Assembly (NCBI GenBank): GCA_002943765.1
Contig: PQWQ01000008.1
Location: 1-64,000, forward strand
Source: Psoroptes ovis
Taxonomy: Eukaryota > Arthropoda > Arachnida > Sarcoptiformes > Psoroptidae
DNA: 64,000 bases
Direction: 5' to 3'
The notes beneath the pieces are model-generated. The model was not told the DNA's origin, made no database searches, and saw nothing but the letters and a program-made list of their open reading frames with translations. This document shows, in pieces, positions 48,050-60,605 of this stretch (its first letter is position 1; each line of letters opens with the position of its first letter). Position numbers and translations under genes: made by a program.

Positions 48050-48170
48050 GCAAGTTTTAAAGTTTTAATTCGAAGTTTTTAAGTTGTATTTCGTAGTTTT
48101 TGATACAGTTTTAAACAGTAAAAGTACGAAATTCAATTTTAAAACTACGAATTTAAACTTTAAACCTGCG
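48050..48170. repeat. Second inverted-repeat family, copy 5
   Basis: Left end CAAGTTTTAAAGTTTTAATT, right end ACGAATTTAAACTTTAAACC, with TTTCGTAGTTTTTGATAC inside. Confidence 0.82.
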
Positions 48171-48391
48171 TATACAAAACTTTGATTTAGTTAAATTTAC
48201 TTTCAAATAATATCAATTCAAAATATCAAATATTTCTTATAATTCAATTTATTCATTGATTTAATTGCCAAGTTTTGCCAATTTTCGTTCTTACAATCTC
48301 AAAATGATTTATTTCAACTCTTTATGCATTCAAATAAATGAAATAAATCTTAATTCATAAATATACACCGAATTGATTTGAATCGAATGTA

Positions 48392-48472
48392 TTAGATTGT
48401 CCGGAAAGTTCTGGCCGATTTTCATGAGCAACTCCGATTGATTAATCGGCCAGAACTTTTCGGACAGCCTAA
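48392..48472 (+). repeat. MITE subfamily I
   Basis: TTAGATTGTCCGGAAAG ... TTTTCGGACAGCCTAA. The arms CTGGCCGATT and AATCGGCCAG pair perfectly. Confidence 0.92.
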
Positions 48473-51193
48473 TATTCAATCCTGCAAATGAAACAAGAAA
48501 AATTTGTATGAATTCGATAATTTCTCGGTCATTTGTTTCTATTCGTCTTAAGGCCATAGCCTGATAGAAACTGGCGCAGCGATGTAATCAACGATACCAG
48601 TGGTGGATGATTCAATGATGAATGATGATGTACGAGGTGAATGTCACACACACACACCAACATAGTGATCAAGAGCCATGTGACAAGTATATGATCAAGT
48701 GGTTTTGATCAAATTAAATTTAGCATCAAATATGTATGATGAGCTTGGGAAAGATGCGCGAGAAATTTGCGAGAAATTTCTCTCTCCGAAACTTTCAAGG
48801 ATTATGACCTGATCTATATATTGTGGTGATTTGATGGTCACTGGTCACTTTAAGAAATATGTTTGATTAGATGGACATTTTTCTTCGAGTTGATTTACGT
48901 CCACAAACTTCACAAGTACTTTGATTTCTTAGGTTGTAATCCTTAAGAAAATGTCAATGATGATGATAATGATTTCAATCCAATTAATGTTTATTAATTG
49001 AGGACACACTGAGTAATTTTGATTTATTTTTGATTAATTCGAATTTATTAATAAATAATTCAAATGATGATGGCCACCACCGAAGGACTTCGATGTCAAA
49101 ATGACTGAACTGAGCTGATCTGGCTGATCTGACCATCTTCGGACCAATTTTGTCTCAGTTTTTGTCTGATTTCGACCGAAATATCTTTGAAATCGAAGCA
49201 TCTTCAAAGAAACTGTCGAAGACATCATCAGACTGAGACTAAGTCATCATTACCATTAATTAATGCTGGAGACAAATGTCCATGATATTATCAACGCTTT
49301 TGGCTATGTTTCTTGGGCCATGTTTGGCCATGCTTCGGCCGTAAATATGGTTACATTAAGGGCCAAAATAGCCATGTTAAACGATGGTTAAACGATGCTT
49401 TTCGACAGTTTTTCCCCGATCAATCAATCAAATGATCGGCCATTCATCAATGATCAATCGGTCATCGATCATCAATCAATGATCAATCGATCAATCAAAC
49501 GGTCCGCAAAATCAATCAAAATCGATCGGCAAACGATTCGATGGCCTCTGGATGAATGGATCAATCATTTCGATTGATCAATCAACATGAAACACGATCA
49601 CACGACCGCAACAGTGACAGGGTCGATGACTGAGTCTTAATCGGGATCAGGAACCGATTCGATTCTGAATCATTAATTTGATCGATTTGATAATTTGATT
49701 GATATCAAATCAAATTAATTCGACCACGGACTCGTGGATATTTTCTCGGTCGGATCAAATTATTACAAACGAAATCAATTATTTCGCTTCGAAATGGTCA
49801 CGAATCAACAATAAATTATTATCGATGCGATACACCCCAACACTAATTCAATGGTCATTGATCGAATCAAATCAAAATCGATAAAATTTTCACCGACCAC
49901 ACTGATCAAATACTGAATCGAAAACCAGATCAAAAATCGATCAAATTTTGATCGATTTTTTGTTTGTTTTTGTTTTTGATCAATGAATCAATGAATCAAA
50001 TCATCATATCGCTGAGATATCAGCAGCAAAATGATTGATTCGAGCTTCAAATTGATTTCGCCCATTTTAAACCATTTTATAATCGGAAAAAATCGAAAAA
50101 ATCAACATAAATAAATCCACCATTTTAACCATTTTGTTAACCCTTTTTGTTAACCCTTTCAGCCCTAAAATCAATTGAAGCATTTTTTTCCAGGCCAAAA
50201 AATCATCAGACAAATATGCCATCGATAACCGAAAACAGGCTTCGATTGAAATCATTTTTTTCTTCTTCAGAAGAAAAAATAATAAAAATCGATTAATCTT
50301 AAATCATCATTTCAAATCAAAGGCTATAGATACTTGGCTATAGCTTGCGTGTAATTATTTCATTCCGAAAATTTTACCAGAAATTTACCAGAAATTTTCC
50401 CAGAAAATTTTCCGAAAAAATTTTCTCTTTCATTTCTTTGACTGGGAGAAATTTGAAATTTCTCTTCGTTGAAGAAAATCTGGTCAAATTTTCGTTTTTG
50501 TTCATCGAATAGCTCAATTCGTAGAGATGTTCTACACTCAGCCCTGTTGCGCTTGTAATTCAACTGTCTCTTTTCAATTCTATTTGGTTCATCATCATCA
50601 TGGTAAATTTCGCTCACTTTTCACTGGTCAAAAGTGAATTTCTTCTTATTTCTCCTTCGCTGAAATCTTTAAGAAATTCAAAAATCTTTGAAACAAAAAT
50701 GAAACAAAATTTCATTTCATTCAGATTTCTCCCTTATTTTGAGAAAAATGAATAAATAATAATAAAAAAAAAATCATTTTGATTTCTGTATTCAATCAAT
50801 GACGATATATTGATTCGAATTGATCGAATGATTGAATTTTCAATTGCCATTCATTCAAATAAAACATTCATTTAAATCATGATTTTCAATTGATTCATGT
50901 ACAATTGATTTTTAACAATTTATGTTCATTTGATTCATGTTCATTTTGAATCATTTTCAATCATATTTAAATTCATTTTGTTTTTAAAAGCATATATCTG
51001 TTCGCTTATATGTGTTTAATCAATTATAATTCAATGTTTATTAACATTGATTCAACTATACAATTTCAAATATTTAACAATTAATTGAATTTTTCGATTA
51101 AATTTGAAACAATTTGAATCAACATTTGTTTGGCAAGTGGCAACGACAAACATTGTCGTATATGTGTGTCCAGCCGATGATTTAATATCATTC

Positions 51194-51215
51194 AAAAAAA
51201 AAAAAAAAAAAAAAA
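51194..51215. repeat. Poly-A run
   Basis: About 22 consecutive A residues after TTC. There is no obvious retroposed gene upstream. Confidence 0.9.
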
Positions 51216-51989
51216 CATCTCATCGACCGGCAAAAAAAAAATCAGAGCGTTCAAATCGAAATTGAATCGTCGACAAGATATGACAAGTAAAAATGATCAT
51301 TTTGTAGCATCAAGGTAAATGAACCAAAAATAATAATCACAGACCAACCGAATTCAGTGCGTGATTTTCTTCAAAAGGTGCAAGCAAATCTGTATTGCTT
51401 GCCACTTGTCAATTGACATTGTTCATTGAAATTATATGCGACTGATTTGACCAAAATAATTACATATTCATCATACATTTTTGAAATAACTTGACATTAA
51501 AACATCTTCAAATATTCATAAAGAAAAATTTCAAATAATAATAACGAAGACATCATGAAATTAAAAAAAACGGTATGTCTTTTGAAATTAAAATAAATTT
51601 TTTTTTTTTCAAAAGCAAAAATGTATAACCTTTAACCAAAAATAAAAAATTTATTGACAACTCTTTACACTCCGTTGTCCCTTGACGGGCACATGTTCAC
51701 CATAGAAATAACGGTGACTGATGAGCGCCTGTCGAGCGCAATGCGCATTTGAAATTATTTAAAATTATTGTTTTATGAAAATCATGTACCTACATATGTA
51801 ATTTGTTCATGATTATTATGATAAATAATGGAAAAATAATAATTCAAGTACAATGAAATATTACTTGGACATTATTTTGATGAATGTGTCCTCAAAATAA
51901 TGTGTTCAGGTGAGATGCTCTAGCTACATCAGTGATGCTTGGTTGTCTGTGGACATTGAGGACATAACAAAAACATGACAATGATAATA

Positions 51990-52071
51990 TTAGGTTGTCC
52001 CATAAGTTCTTGTCGTTTTTAAAATTTTTTTTTTCATTCGAAAAATAGTAAGCACTTATAGGACAACCTTA
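51990..52071. repeat. MITE subfamily III
   Basis: TTAGGTTGTCCCATAAG ... CTTATAGGACAACCTTA. Inner pairing is weaker than in the other III copies. Confidence 0.9.
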
Positions 52072-52421
52072 CAATAATTTATGGAATATTATACAAATCT
52101 GATTACATTTTTTTGACCTAGAATTTCAATTATTTTTTGACCAGTAACTGTTTGTTTGACCAGTAAATGTATGACCAGTGTACTTTTGATTGCTTGACTG
52201 TTTGGACAAGTGTATTGTCATTTGAAAATATTCAAATATGAAATTATGAAATTGAATAATAATGAACATGAACATGATGAGTGAATGAAATTGAAAAAAT
52301 GTCAAATGAAAATAATTTAATGACCAATGAATATTTTGAATGAATAATTACGAATATTAAAAAAATATGACCAGTGGTCATATTTTCATCAGTCAGTGTG
52401 ATTCAATTGATTTATTCTATA

Positions 52422-52502
52422 TTAGGTCGTCCCATAAGTTCTTGCCGTTTTTTATTTATTTTTTTTATTTGAAAAACGGTAAGAACTTATGGGACAACCT
52501 AA
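52422..52502. repeat. MITE subfamily III
   Basis: TTAGGTCGTCCCATAAG ... CTTATGGGACAACCTAA flanked by TA. The long arms TTCTTGCCGTTTTT and AAAAACGGTAAGAA pair with one mismatch. Confidence 0.93.
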
Positions 52503-53143
52503 TATATTACCAATATAACAAATCGATTGACAATTTCGAATCGTTTCTTTGAAGCATCTCCATTGGCAATATGATTGTCAATTGATTTTATTTGAAAATT
52601 TGTCCATTTGATTGATCATTCCCAATTCAAAGCTTTGAGAATAACTTCAAAGGACTAATGGGTCCTAAATAGGGATGCTACATATTTACATTTGAAAATA
52701 TTTACCCTAAAAGTAATCATTATTATGCAATCGTTCTATTTCAATTGAATTTCAGTACGAATTCGAGATGAAAATATATTTGTCAAAATACCTATAAACC
52801 CCAGTAAACCAGTGAATATATAATTCGTATTCCATTTGTCTTGATCGTTTATTTAGCCATCAAATGGTAATCAAATCTATAGACTTGAATCATCATCTCA
52901 GCCACGGCTTAGACTCAAACAGCCACAGTTATCATTAAATAGCCCGAATTGATTGACCAAAATTATGCATTTTCCCCGATGATTTGATTGATCGATTTTC
53001 GTCTATTTTTGGTCGAATTTTATCGAAGTAAATATTCACCGTTTACCTGTGTCAAATAAATGATCATATTTTCGCCTATTATTACTTACTTAGTCTTGAT
53101 TATAATCTCAATTTGATCGATTTAGACTTGGAATCACTTATAT

Positions 53144-53226
53144 TTAGGTTGTCCGAAAAGTTCATTCCTTTTAATCACAATAGAGTTGCTCAATGAAAAT
53201 CGGCCATAACTTTCCGGACAACCTAA
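53144..53226 (-). repeat. MITE subfamily I
   Basis: TTAGGTTGTCCGAAAAG ... TTTCCGGACAACCTAA, centre CACAATAGAGTTGCTC. Confidence 0.92.
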
Positions 53227-55474
53227 TTCCCATATTAATATATTTCAAATAAATTACTTCATGAATTATGGATTTTTTGAAATTGAACAATTTGCATTTG
53301 TTACATAATAACAGCAATCATAATAATGATGATGATGATGAAGCAATTACGGTGTTTGCAATACTCGATTTCGGCTTTTCTTTGATACAATTTTTTTCTT
53401 ATACAGGTATTCAATACCTGTAAATATCTGGGCTTTTACAGGTATTTATCGCAGGCTTATACCTGTTCGAATTGCCCGAAATCGTTTTTGAATCATTTTT
53501 GCTTTCGATTCAATCTTAATTCAATCATTGAATGGTGATGGTATTATTCATAAATGTGTGATTTATGGTCGTTCATTGATTGCAATTTGAACTATTTGTA
53601 TTATTCAAAATACGACAAAACTTTGCCTCCAACCTAATATTGGTATTATTATTATTATCATCTTCCAAAATTGAATCGATCATCATTCAATGCAATTTTG
53701 ATTGATCGATTGTTGATCGATCATCTTTCAATCGTCATCAAAATATTTATTTCAACAACAATTTAAGCCATTTTTGCTTTCAATTTCCTTTATCATTATT
53801 CATATATGAAAAGGATTTAAGATTTCAGCCAATGTTTTGATTGATTGATCGAAATGATATAATTTTCAATTGGATTCGCTTTGTATGTGTCATTGTTATT
53901 CAATGGACATATTCATTCATTGAATGAATGATGGTGATGATAAATATAGGAAGACATGGAAATAAATGATGATAATAATTTTCAACTATTTCAAAGGTAC
54001 TAATCCTTCCGAGAGAATCGTTTTTTTTTCGAAAAACTTTTCATGTGGTTAAATACATGTCTGCGATTTGATTTGATCTTTTCTATAGCCTCTTTGTATC
54101 CTTTCTAAAATTTGAAAATCCTTTGTTTCAAATTTGAAAACGTTTTTGAAATGATTTCATTTTTTTTTAAAGAGGTTTAGGTTTTAAGGTGCTTGGCGAG
54201 AGAGAAAGTTTTCGAGGAAATTTTCCCTTTGAATTTCTTGGAAAATTTCGTGATTTAAAAATTATTTTCCACAGGAAGAAATTATCTTTCAAAAGATTTA
54301 CCACGAAAATTCCATGAGGTGTACACCTTTACATTTTTGCCAAAGATTACATCCTTTAACATCATTATCTGCGTCGGTGAATGCTTGATACTGATCAAGA
54401 CATTGAATACAAATGATATCATTGAATGCAAAAATGGACATTTACATTCATTCATTATTCAGTTTCTAAGTACATTCAAAGGTATTAACCCTTTTGTTTT
54501 CTCGGTATCCGTTGAAACAATTGAATTCAGCTTGATTCAAACGATAATATCGATCGTTTATGATGATAACAGGCACTAGACAATGGATACATGATAATAC
54601 AATAATCGTCCATCGTCCAAATTCGTCCATTTTTCGCAGGTAAATGTATAATTTATGGCTAATTTATACGGCACGATCTTCACATTTTAGTCGACTGGTC
54701 CACAATGGACGATAGGAAATTTGGATTCAAAGGGTTCAAAGAGTTCAAAGAGTTGTGATATTTTACCTATTAACGTCTTAAGCAAGTTATGATAACTTGC
54801 GTAACTTGATTTACCTGCGAAATTTTAGAAATCTAATGATTGATTGATTAAGATGAAAAAATACCTGACAAATATTGAGACAAAAATGGTAAAAGTACTT
54901 TGATAAATGAATAAAAAGATAATTAATTCATTGATGATGTATTAGTGATTGATGAATCAATCAATCAATCATTGATTATATCGATCACAAAGTATATTGA
55001 TTGATCCATATTCAATGAAAAATTTGAAAATTCAATTTACCATCAATGAAAATTGAATTAGCTTTTTGATCTCATCTGAGTAATACAAGTGAAAATTTAC
55101 TTGTCAAATTTTAAAAATTTGAAAATTGATCAATGTATTGATTGATTGATCAATTTTAATTAATAATAATGATGTCTATGTATGTCTATGATGATCGACA
55201 ACATGGTAAACATTATTGATTGAATCACTTGTCCGAACAACAATGCTGATGATCGACTGAAACCATTTCGATTTCATTATGTCATCATTTCAACGAATAT
55301 CCAAATAAATACCTGTCAAAACACAGGTCAAAACATTGTGCTTCTGTGGTCGAAATCGATAGAATCTCAATTACTGTCTTTTGATTTTTCTGTCAAACGT
55401 ATAACCTGTAAGATTTCTGTCAAACATTTTTTCACCCATAAAATTTCACAAAAAAAAACTTGTAATCAAATGTA

Positions 55475-55554
55475 AAAGGCTGTCCGAAAAGTTTTTGTCG
55501 ATTTTTATGTTGTAACACGATTGAAAATCGACGAAAACTTTTCGGACAGCCTGT
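55475..55554. repeat. Palindromic MITE, distinct inner sequence
   Basis: AAAAGGCTGTCCGAAAAGTT ... AACTTTTCGGACAGCCTGTT. The inner arms TTTGTCGATTTTTAT and GAAAATCGACGAAA do not match subfamilies I-III. Confidence 0.88.
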
Positions 55555-55961
55555 TATGTTTTAAATTTTGGAAAATTTCATAAAACTTGTAATTACACAA
55601 GTATCAAAACATTCGAATTTCAATCAATATTGAATTGATGCGCCAGTTTTTTTTACGATTACTTATGTTATGCATGTTTCTAAGATATGTACCTTTAAGC
55701 ATGAACCTTTATACATATGTCTTTGAAAGTGTGTGTGTGTGTGTGAAAATGAATTAATTTTATTATTTTAAATTTAGGTATTATTTGACCTAAATACTTT
55801 AGCCTGGTGAAAATTAACCAGAGAAAAAAACAAACCAAAACTTGCTGATTGGTCATAGCTGCGCTCATCTTGTTTGCTGGCCATCATCATCATCATCATC
55901 ATTTGTATTAGTTGTTATCATTCGTGTATCCCATGCGCAGCATTGAAATATATTGAATGTA

Positions 55962-56046
55962 TTTGGTTGTTGTCCGAAAAGTTCATTGCGCTTAATCACG
56001 ATTGAGTTGTATATGAAAATCGGCCAGAACTTTTCGGACAACCTAA
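55962..56046 (-). repeat. MITE subfamily I
   Basis: TTTGGTTGTTGTCCGAAAAG ... TTTTCGGACAACCTAA. The left end carries a TTG duplication. Confidence 0.9.
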
Positions 56047-56343
56047 TATTTGTATGTTTGTGTTCATTTGGTTGAAATGTCTTAAAGATGCTGGTTTGTC
56101 TTCAAGATACTTGTTCGTCTCCCCCTTCTCATTCAAAATCTGCGCAGATTGCGCACTTTGTTTTTGAGAAATTTAAAATTTTTGAAAATTTTTCAAAAGG
56201 CGAAAGTACCCAAAAAAGCTTTGATTAGTCAAAGGTATGAATGGTATTTGTTGGTGATGATGATTAAAACCTTTGAATAGTTGTAAATATAAAAACAAAA
56301 AAGCCTTTGAATTGAAAACAAAGCAAATATACACAGAGAGAAA

Positions 56344-56425
56344 ATAGCTTGTCCGTAAAATTCATTCTGCTTAATCACGATAGAGTTGCTGATGAAAATC
56401 GGCCATAACTTTTCGGACAACCCAA
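56344..56425 (-). repeat. MITE subfamily I
   Basis: ATAGCTTGTCCGTAAAA ... TTTTCGGACAACCCAA. Confidence 0.88.
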
Positions 56426-56769
56426 ATTTAAATAAAATGAAATTAAAAGTTGATATTTGAAATGTGTGATTGGAAAAACAAGTTTTTTTCCATTTGAATT
56501 CAATTCAATTTCATTGAATTTCAATCAGGGAAAATTTTTACTATTTTTACTCATCAATTTATATGAATATAAATCTGACCAATTGAAAATAAATAAAAAG
56601 CGAAAACATTGGTCAAAGTGTTCGTATATCATTGGTTATCAATTGAAAAGGTTCAAATTTAGTTCAAATCAATAAAACAAAATTATTCAAGATGAACATT
56701 CATTCAGCCGTATTCAACTCGAACCAATACTGATTGAGCCAATGGCCTGAACCAGTGAAAATTAATCTT

Positions 56770-56772
<3 letters not shown>

Positions 56773-56802
<30 letters not shown>
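56773..56802. repeat. Poly-T run
   Basis: About 30 consecutive T residues directly before the 16-base tandem repeat. Confidence 0.9.
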
Positions 56803-56803
<1 letters not shown>

Positions 56804-56812
56804 AAGCAAAAA

Positions 56813-56920
56813 TGACCAGTGAAATATTCGACCAGTGAAATGTTTGACCAGCGAAATGTTTGACCAGCGAAATGTTTGACCAGCAAAATTCTCGACCAGT
56901 AAAATTTTTGACCATAGTGA
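56813..56920. repeat. 16-base tandem repeat, about seven units
   Basis: Unit GACCAGCGAAATGTTT with variants GACCAGTGAAATATTC and GACCAGTAAAATTTTT. Single GACCAGT words are also scattered nearby in the desert (52140-52180). Confidence 0.88.
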
Positions 56921-57355
56921 AAATAGCATAAAATGAAAGGGTTAATACCTGGTAAAAGAGAAATTTTCCGGGCAAATTCAATTTTATATTTGGGCAAAAA
57001 CAACTGAAACAAACGATGATAATTAACATAATCTATTGATTATCTTAATCTTTTAAGGTTTCAACCATTCATCCACCATTTCACCATTTCATTCATTTCA
57101 ACCATTCATTGATTATCTATGATGAAGGTACTCGTTGATTGCTATGAAATTATTTTTCGCCATCATTTTCTTTTCGAGATGCTAAAATTAGCATCATTCA
57201 TGGCATGAAATGAAATGAAATGATGAACGAGCGGTTTAATGCCCCTATACCATTCTTTTATAGGGGAGATTGGAAGAGCGACTGATGAACATAAAAACGC
57301 TTGTCATGAGCGTAATAAGCAATCATTCATGGCATGTATCAGGGGCATACAAATA

Positions 57356-57436
57356 TTTGGTTGTCCGAAAAGTTCATTCGGCTTAATCGATAGTGTTGCT
57401 CAATGAAAATCGGCCAAAACTTTCCGGACAGTCTAA
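57356..57436 (-). repeat. MITE subfamily I
   Basis: TTTGGTTGTCCGAAAAG ... TTTCCGGACAGTCTAA. Confidence 0.9.
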
Positions 57437-57640
57437 TATTAACTTGATATTACCGAAATGAAATGAGCGAATGGTGCAAATTAGGTTTTTTTTCAGGTTA
57501 TTCAGGTGAAATCTGATGAACAAGCAAGTAAAAGGTTTACATTTGTAGGGATAAAAATATCGATTCATTCATTAATATCTGTGAATTAATATACATGTGA
57601 ATAAATTAATCAAATAATAAAAATGAATGAATTAAAAATA

Positions 57641-57720
57641 TTAGATTGTCCGAAAAGTTCATTCGGCTTAATCAATCGAGTTAGTTATGAAAATCGGCCA
57701 GAATTTTTCGGACAGCCTAA
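57641..57720 (-). repeat. MITE subfamily I
   Basis: TTAGATTGTCCGAAAAG ... TTTTCGGACAGCCTAA flanked by TA. Confidence 0.92.
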
Positions 57721-58953
57721 TACAAATAAATGATTATTATTTCCTCTCGGTGATCATAATTTCTTCGGGTTTCTAATTATTATTCAATTAAATGAGATGC
57801 TTAAAGATGCTGTTGAAAGGTTTAAACTTTAAAGGGTTAGAACCGGATGGAAATGTTTCCAGAAATCAACCAGAAGATTTTATTCAAAATGTTGTGAAAA
57901 CATTTCTCGATGAATGAATGTGGGAAGAAATTATCTTGAATTGCTGCCCCATGCTTGGTGGTCAGATGGGAATACGTGTGTGTGTGCTGACACACGGGCA
58001 CTCAGATGCGCACAGATCCATGAAGATACAAATACACGCATTCGGCCAAATACGAATGTATTACATTTATTGCTCAAAGGATTATTCCTTGCTGAAAAAG
58101 AAATGACCAACGAAACAATTGTTCCCCGAGCTCCACTGGCTGAACACATGTTGAATGCTAAATTATTATGTTTCGAATGCGGAAATGCTCATTTAATTAT
58201 CATCAGCACAAACAAACATGCATTTCACAGTGTGTAAACACTGTTCCCATTGTATACACTTTTTGACAAATGCCTTTTTTTCAATTGTTCATAGGTTTAT
58301 AGCATTGTTCATACATACGATGCTTTGTCAATGTGATGATCAAACACAATCAAAAATAATTTAAATCAATTTTATTCATTGAATTTTCCATTCAAAAAAA
58401 AAAAAAAAAAAAAATTAATCAAATCAAATAAAATATAACCGGTTCCATTGTTGTTGAATGCTTTCACTAATGTCCATTCATTTAATTCATTCAATTCATA
58501 CAATTCATTGTGATGATTCGGAATTCAATTGTGATTCGATTGAATCAATTTGAATTCGAGTGAATCCATTCATTCGATTGAATCCAATGTTTTATCGATT
58601 GATTTTGATGTGAAAGAAATATTGAATTGAATTCAATTCAATTTCAATGAAGTGAATTGAAATGGAAATTGATTTATTTGAAATAATTGAAGAAATTCCA
58701 TTTTGAATTTCAATTGATTCAATTTTTTCAAGTCTTAAATTTTCGATGACAAATGATATAATCACTAACAAGATATGATATGTACAAATGCATATACCGG
58801 GGTGCAATTATCAATTATCAACAGTTTGGCAGGTGTGGCAGGTTGAAATATGTTTCAAAAACAAAAATATTTTAAATTATTCAAAGACTATGACCATTGA
58901 TCAATGATCAATGATCAATGAAGATGATTTAATTACATATCTTCGATCATATA

Positions 58954-59035
58954 TTGGTTTGTCCCATAAGTTCTTGCCGTTTTTTGGATTTTTTTTCGAT
59001 TTGAAAAAACGGCAAGAACTTATGGGACAACCTAA
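58954..59035. repeat. MITE subfamily III
   Basis: TTGGTTTGTCCCATAAG ... CTTATGGGACAACCTAA. The arms TTCTTGCCGTTTTTT and AAAAAACGGCAAGAA are perfectly complementary. Confidence 0.93.
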
Positions 59036-60068
59036 TATCAGTAGTTTTTGATATCTGACTGATTTGACATATGTCAGACTCATCCATACCTGAACATACA
59101 CACCTGGTATTATTGTAATTTGAAATTATTTAAATCTGAAATTATTGATTCTCAAAGATCATGTATACCCTGATGCGAATTATGTATCAATTATCCTCAT
59201 AAAAAATCCACCTATTCTCTGATCAAAATAAATAAATATATCCTTGTTTTGACAAGTATTAAAAGTAATATGACTTAAAATACTGGTCAATTATCAATTA
59301 CTGGTCAATTTCAAACTTATGACAAGTCAAAAAATCTCAAATATTTGAAATCAAATCCATGAATGATGACCGTTATTTTCCAATCAAATCAATACAATGA
59401 AGAGGAAAGTCTTGGAAAATATCATCGGATAATTGACCAAGACCATCAACAAGTGATGACCAAAACAATAGTCAGTGATGATTAGTGAAGATTTGTGCAT
59501 GTAAAATCTCTGAAAACTGTCAAAGATAATTCCATTCAAAGATTCAGATAATGGGAAAATTATGGCCATCAATGCATAATGATTACCTGGAGAACCACTG
59601 GTCATTGGGTCATTTGGTCACATGTTATTTTAGATTGAATCATAATTGGATTATTATCATTCGATTTTTGACAAGTGTAGACATCCAATATGTTTGGACA
59701 TTTTAAATCCTCTGGTCGAAAGTAATTGATGATCTCTGAGATTACATTTGACATACCATGACATCCCGTTGGACATCCCAATTGGACATTCCATGACATC
59801 TCATTCATTAAAACATCTCAGAGAAAACGATTCGAGATCATTTCAAATTCAAAATTCAAAGTTCAAAGTTCAAAATTGTCTTTATTATTATTCCAGATGC
59901 TCGGGAATTTCAATTTTAAATTTTTAAAATTTTCAGATTTAGATCAAAATCTGACATATATTCAAATCATGTATGGAAAATACATATATATTTCTCTTGG
60001 TGTAATAGTCAATCAGAATCGTAATGAAATATTCGTGATTATATGTTGACATTTATTATTACTATGTA

Positions 60069-60151
60069 TTAGCTTGTCCGAAAAGTTCATTCGGCTAAAA
60101 TCGAATAGAGTTACACATGAAAATCGGCCAGAACTTTCTGGACAACCTAAT
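60069..60151 (-). repeat. MITE subfamily I
   Basis: TTAGCTTGTCCGAAAAG ... TTTCTGGACAACCTAA flanked by TA. Confidence 0.92.
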
Positions 60152-60605
60152 ACATGTCATATTTTGTCTGAGAAGAAAAAAAAATAATGTAAATTATTAT
60201 CATCTATCGATGATCGCTAATCAATATGTGGATGAAACAAAGATAATGATATTGATATTAATAATATATTTATGATTTATTTAGAATGGAAAAATTATTC
60301 AAATTCAAATTGTTGTTGTTGAAATATGTATTTTAAATATTTTTCAATGATTGATTGATTGATATGTCTATCGATCGATAAACATTCTCCACACACGTAT
60401 ATATCGGTTTATACGATCGGTAGTCGTAGATTTTCTACTAATAGATCGATCTATTGACTGGTCGACACTTTGATCTTATTGATCGATATTGGTCGATACT
60501 TTAATCTGGCATATTGATTGATTGATCTATCATTTGTTTTATTGATACTTGTACTAATGATATTTTCCCATTTATTCATTTATTCAATTACACCTGTAGA
60601 TATCA

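Larger units (their letters stand above)
33775..60605. other. 27-kb region without a convincing gene
   Basis: Apart from dispersed repeats, I see AT-rich DNA with short homopolymers and GATC/ATCGAT-rich low complexity (49.4-49.9 kb). All open frames are short and lack coherent splice partners or known domains. There are 25 MITEs, five copies of a second inverted-repeat family, and two GC-rich islands (44.2 and 47.0 kb). It may be the 5' intron or upstream region of the gene starting at 60606, since an acceptor precedes that start codon. Confidence 0.6.

Noticed and set aside
49395..49884. Two ~60-codon frames in GATCAATC-rich DNA
   Set aside because: Sequence is a low-complexity mixture of ATCAAT and GATC words; frames are by-products of the absence of TAA/TAG in that repeat.
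53590..53640. AAAACTTTGCCTCCAACCTAATATT, resembling a MITE right end
   Set aside because: Only one degraded end is present with no matching left end, so I did not count it as a copy.
57914..58237. 107-codon plus-strand frame in the gene desert
   Set aside because: No recognisable motif, no splice partner, and two overlapping frames are equally open; composition alone is insufficient.
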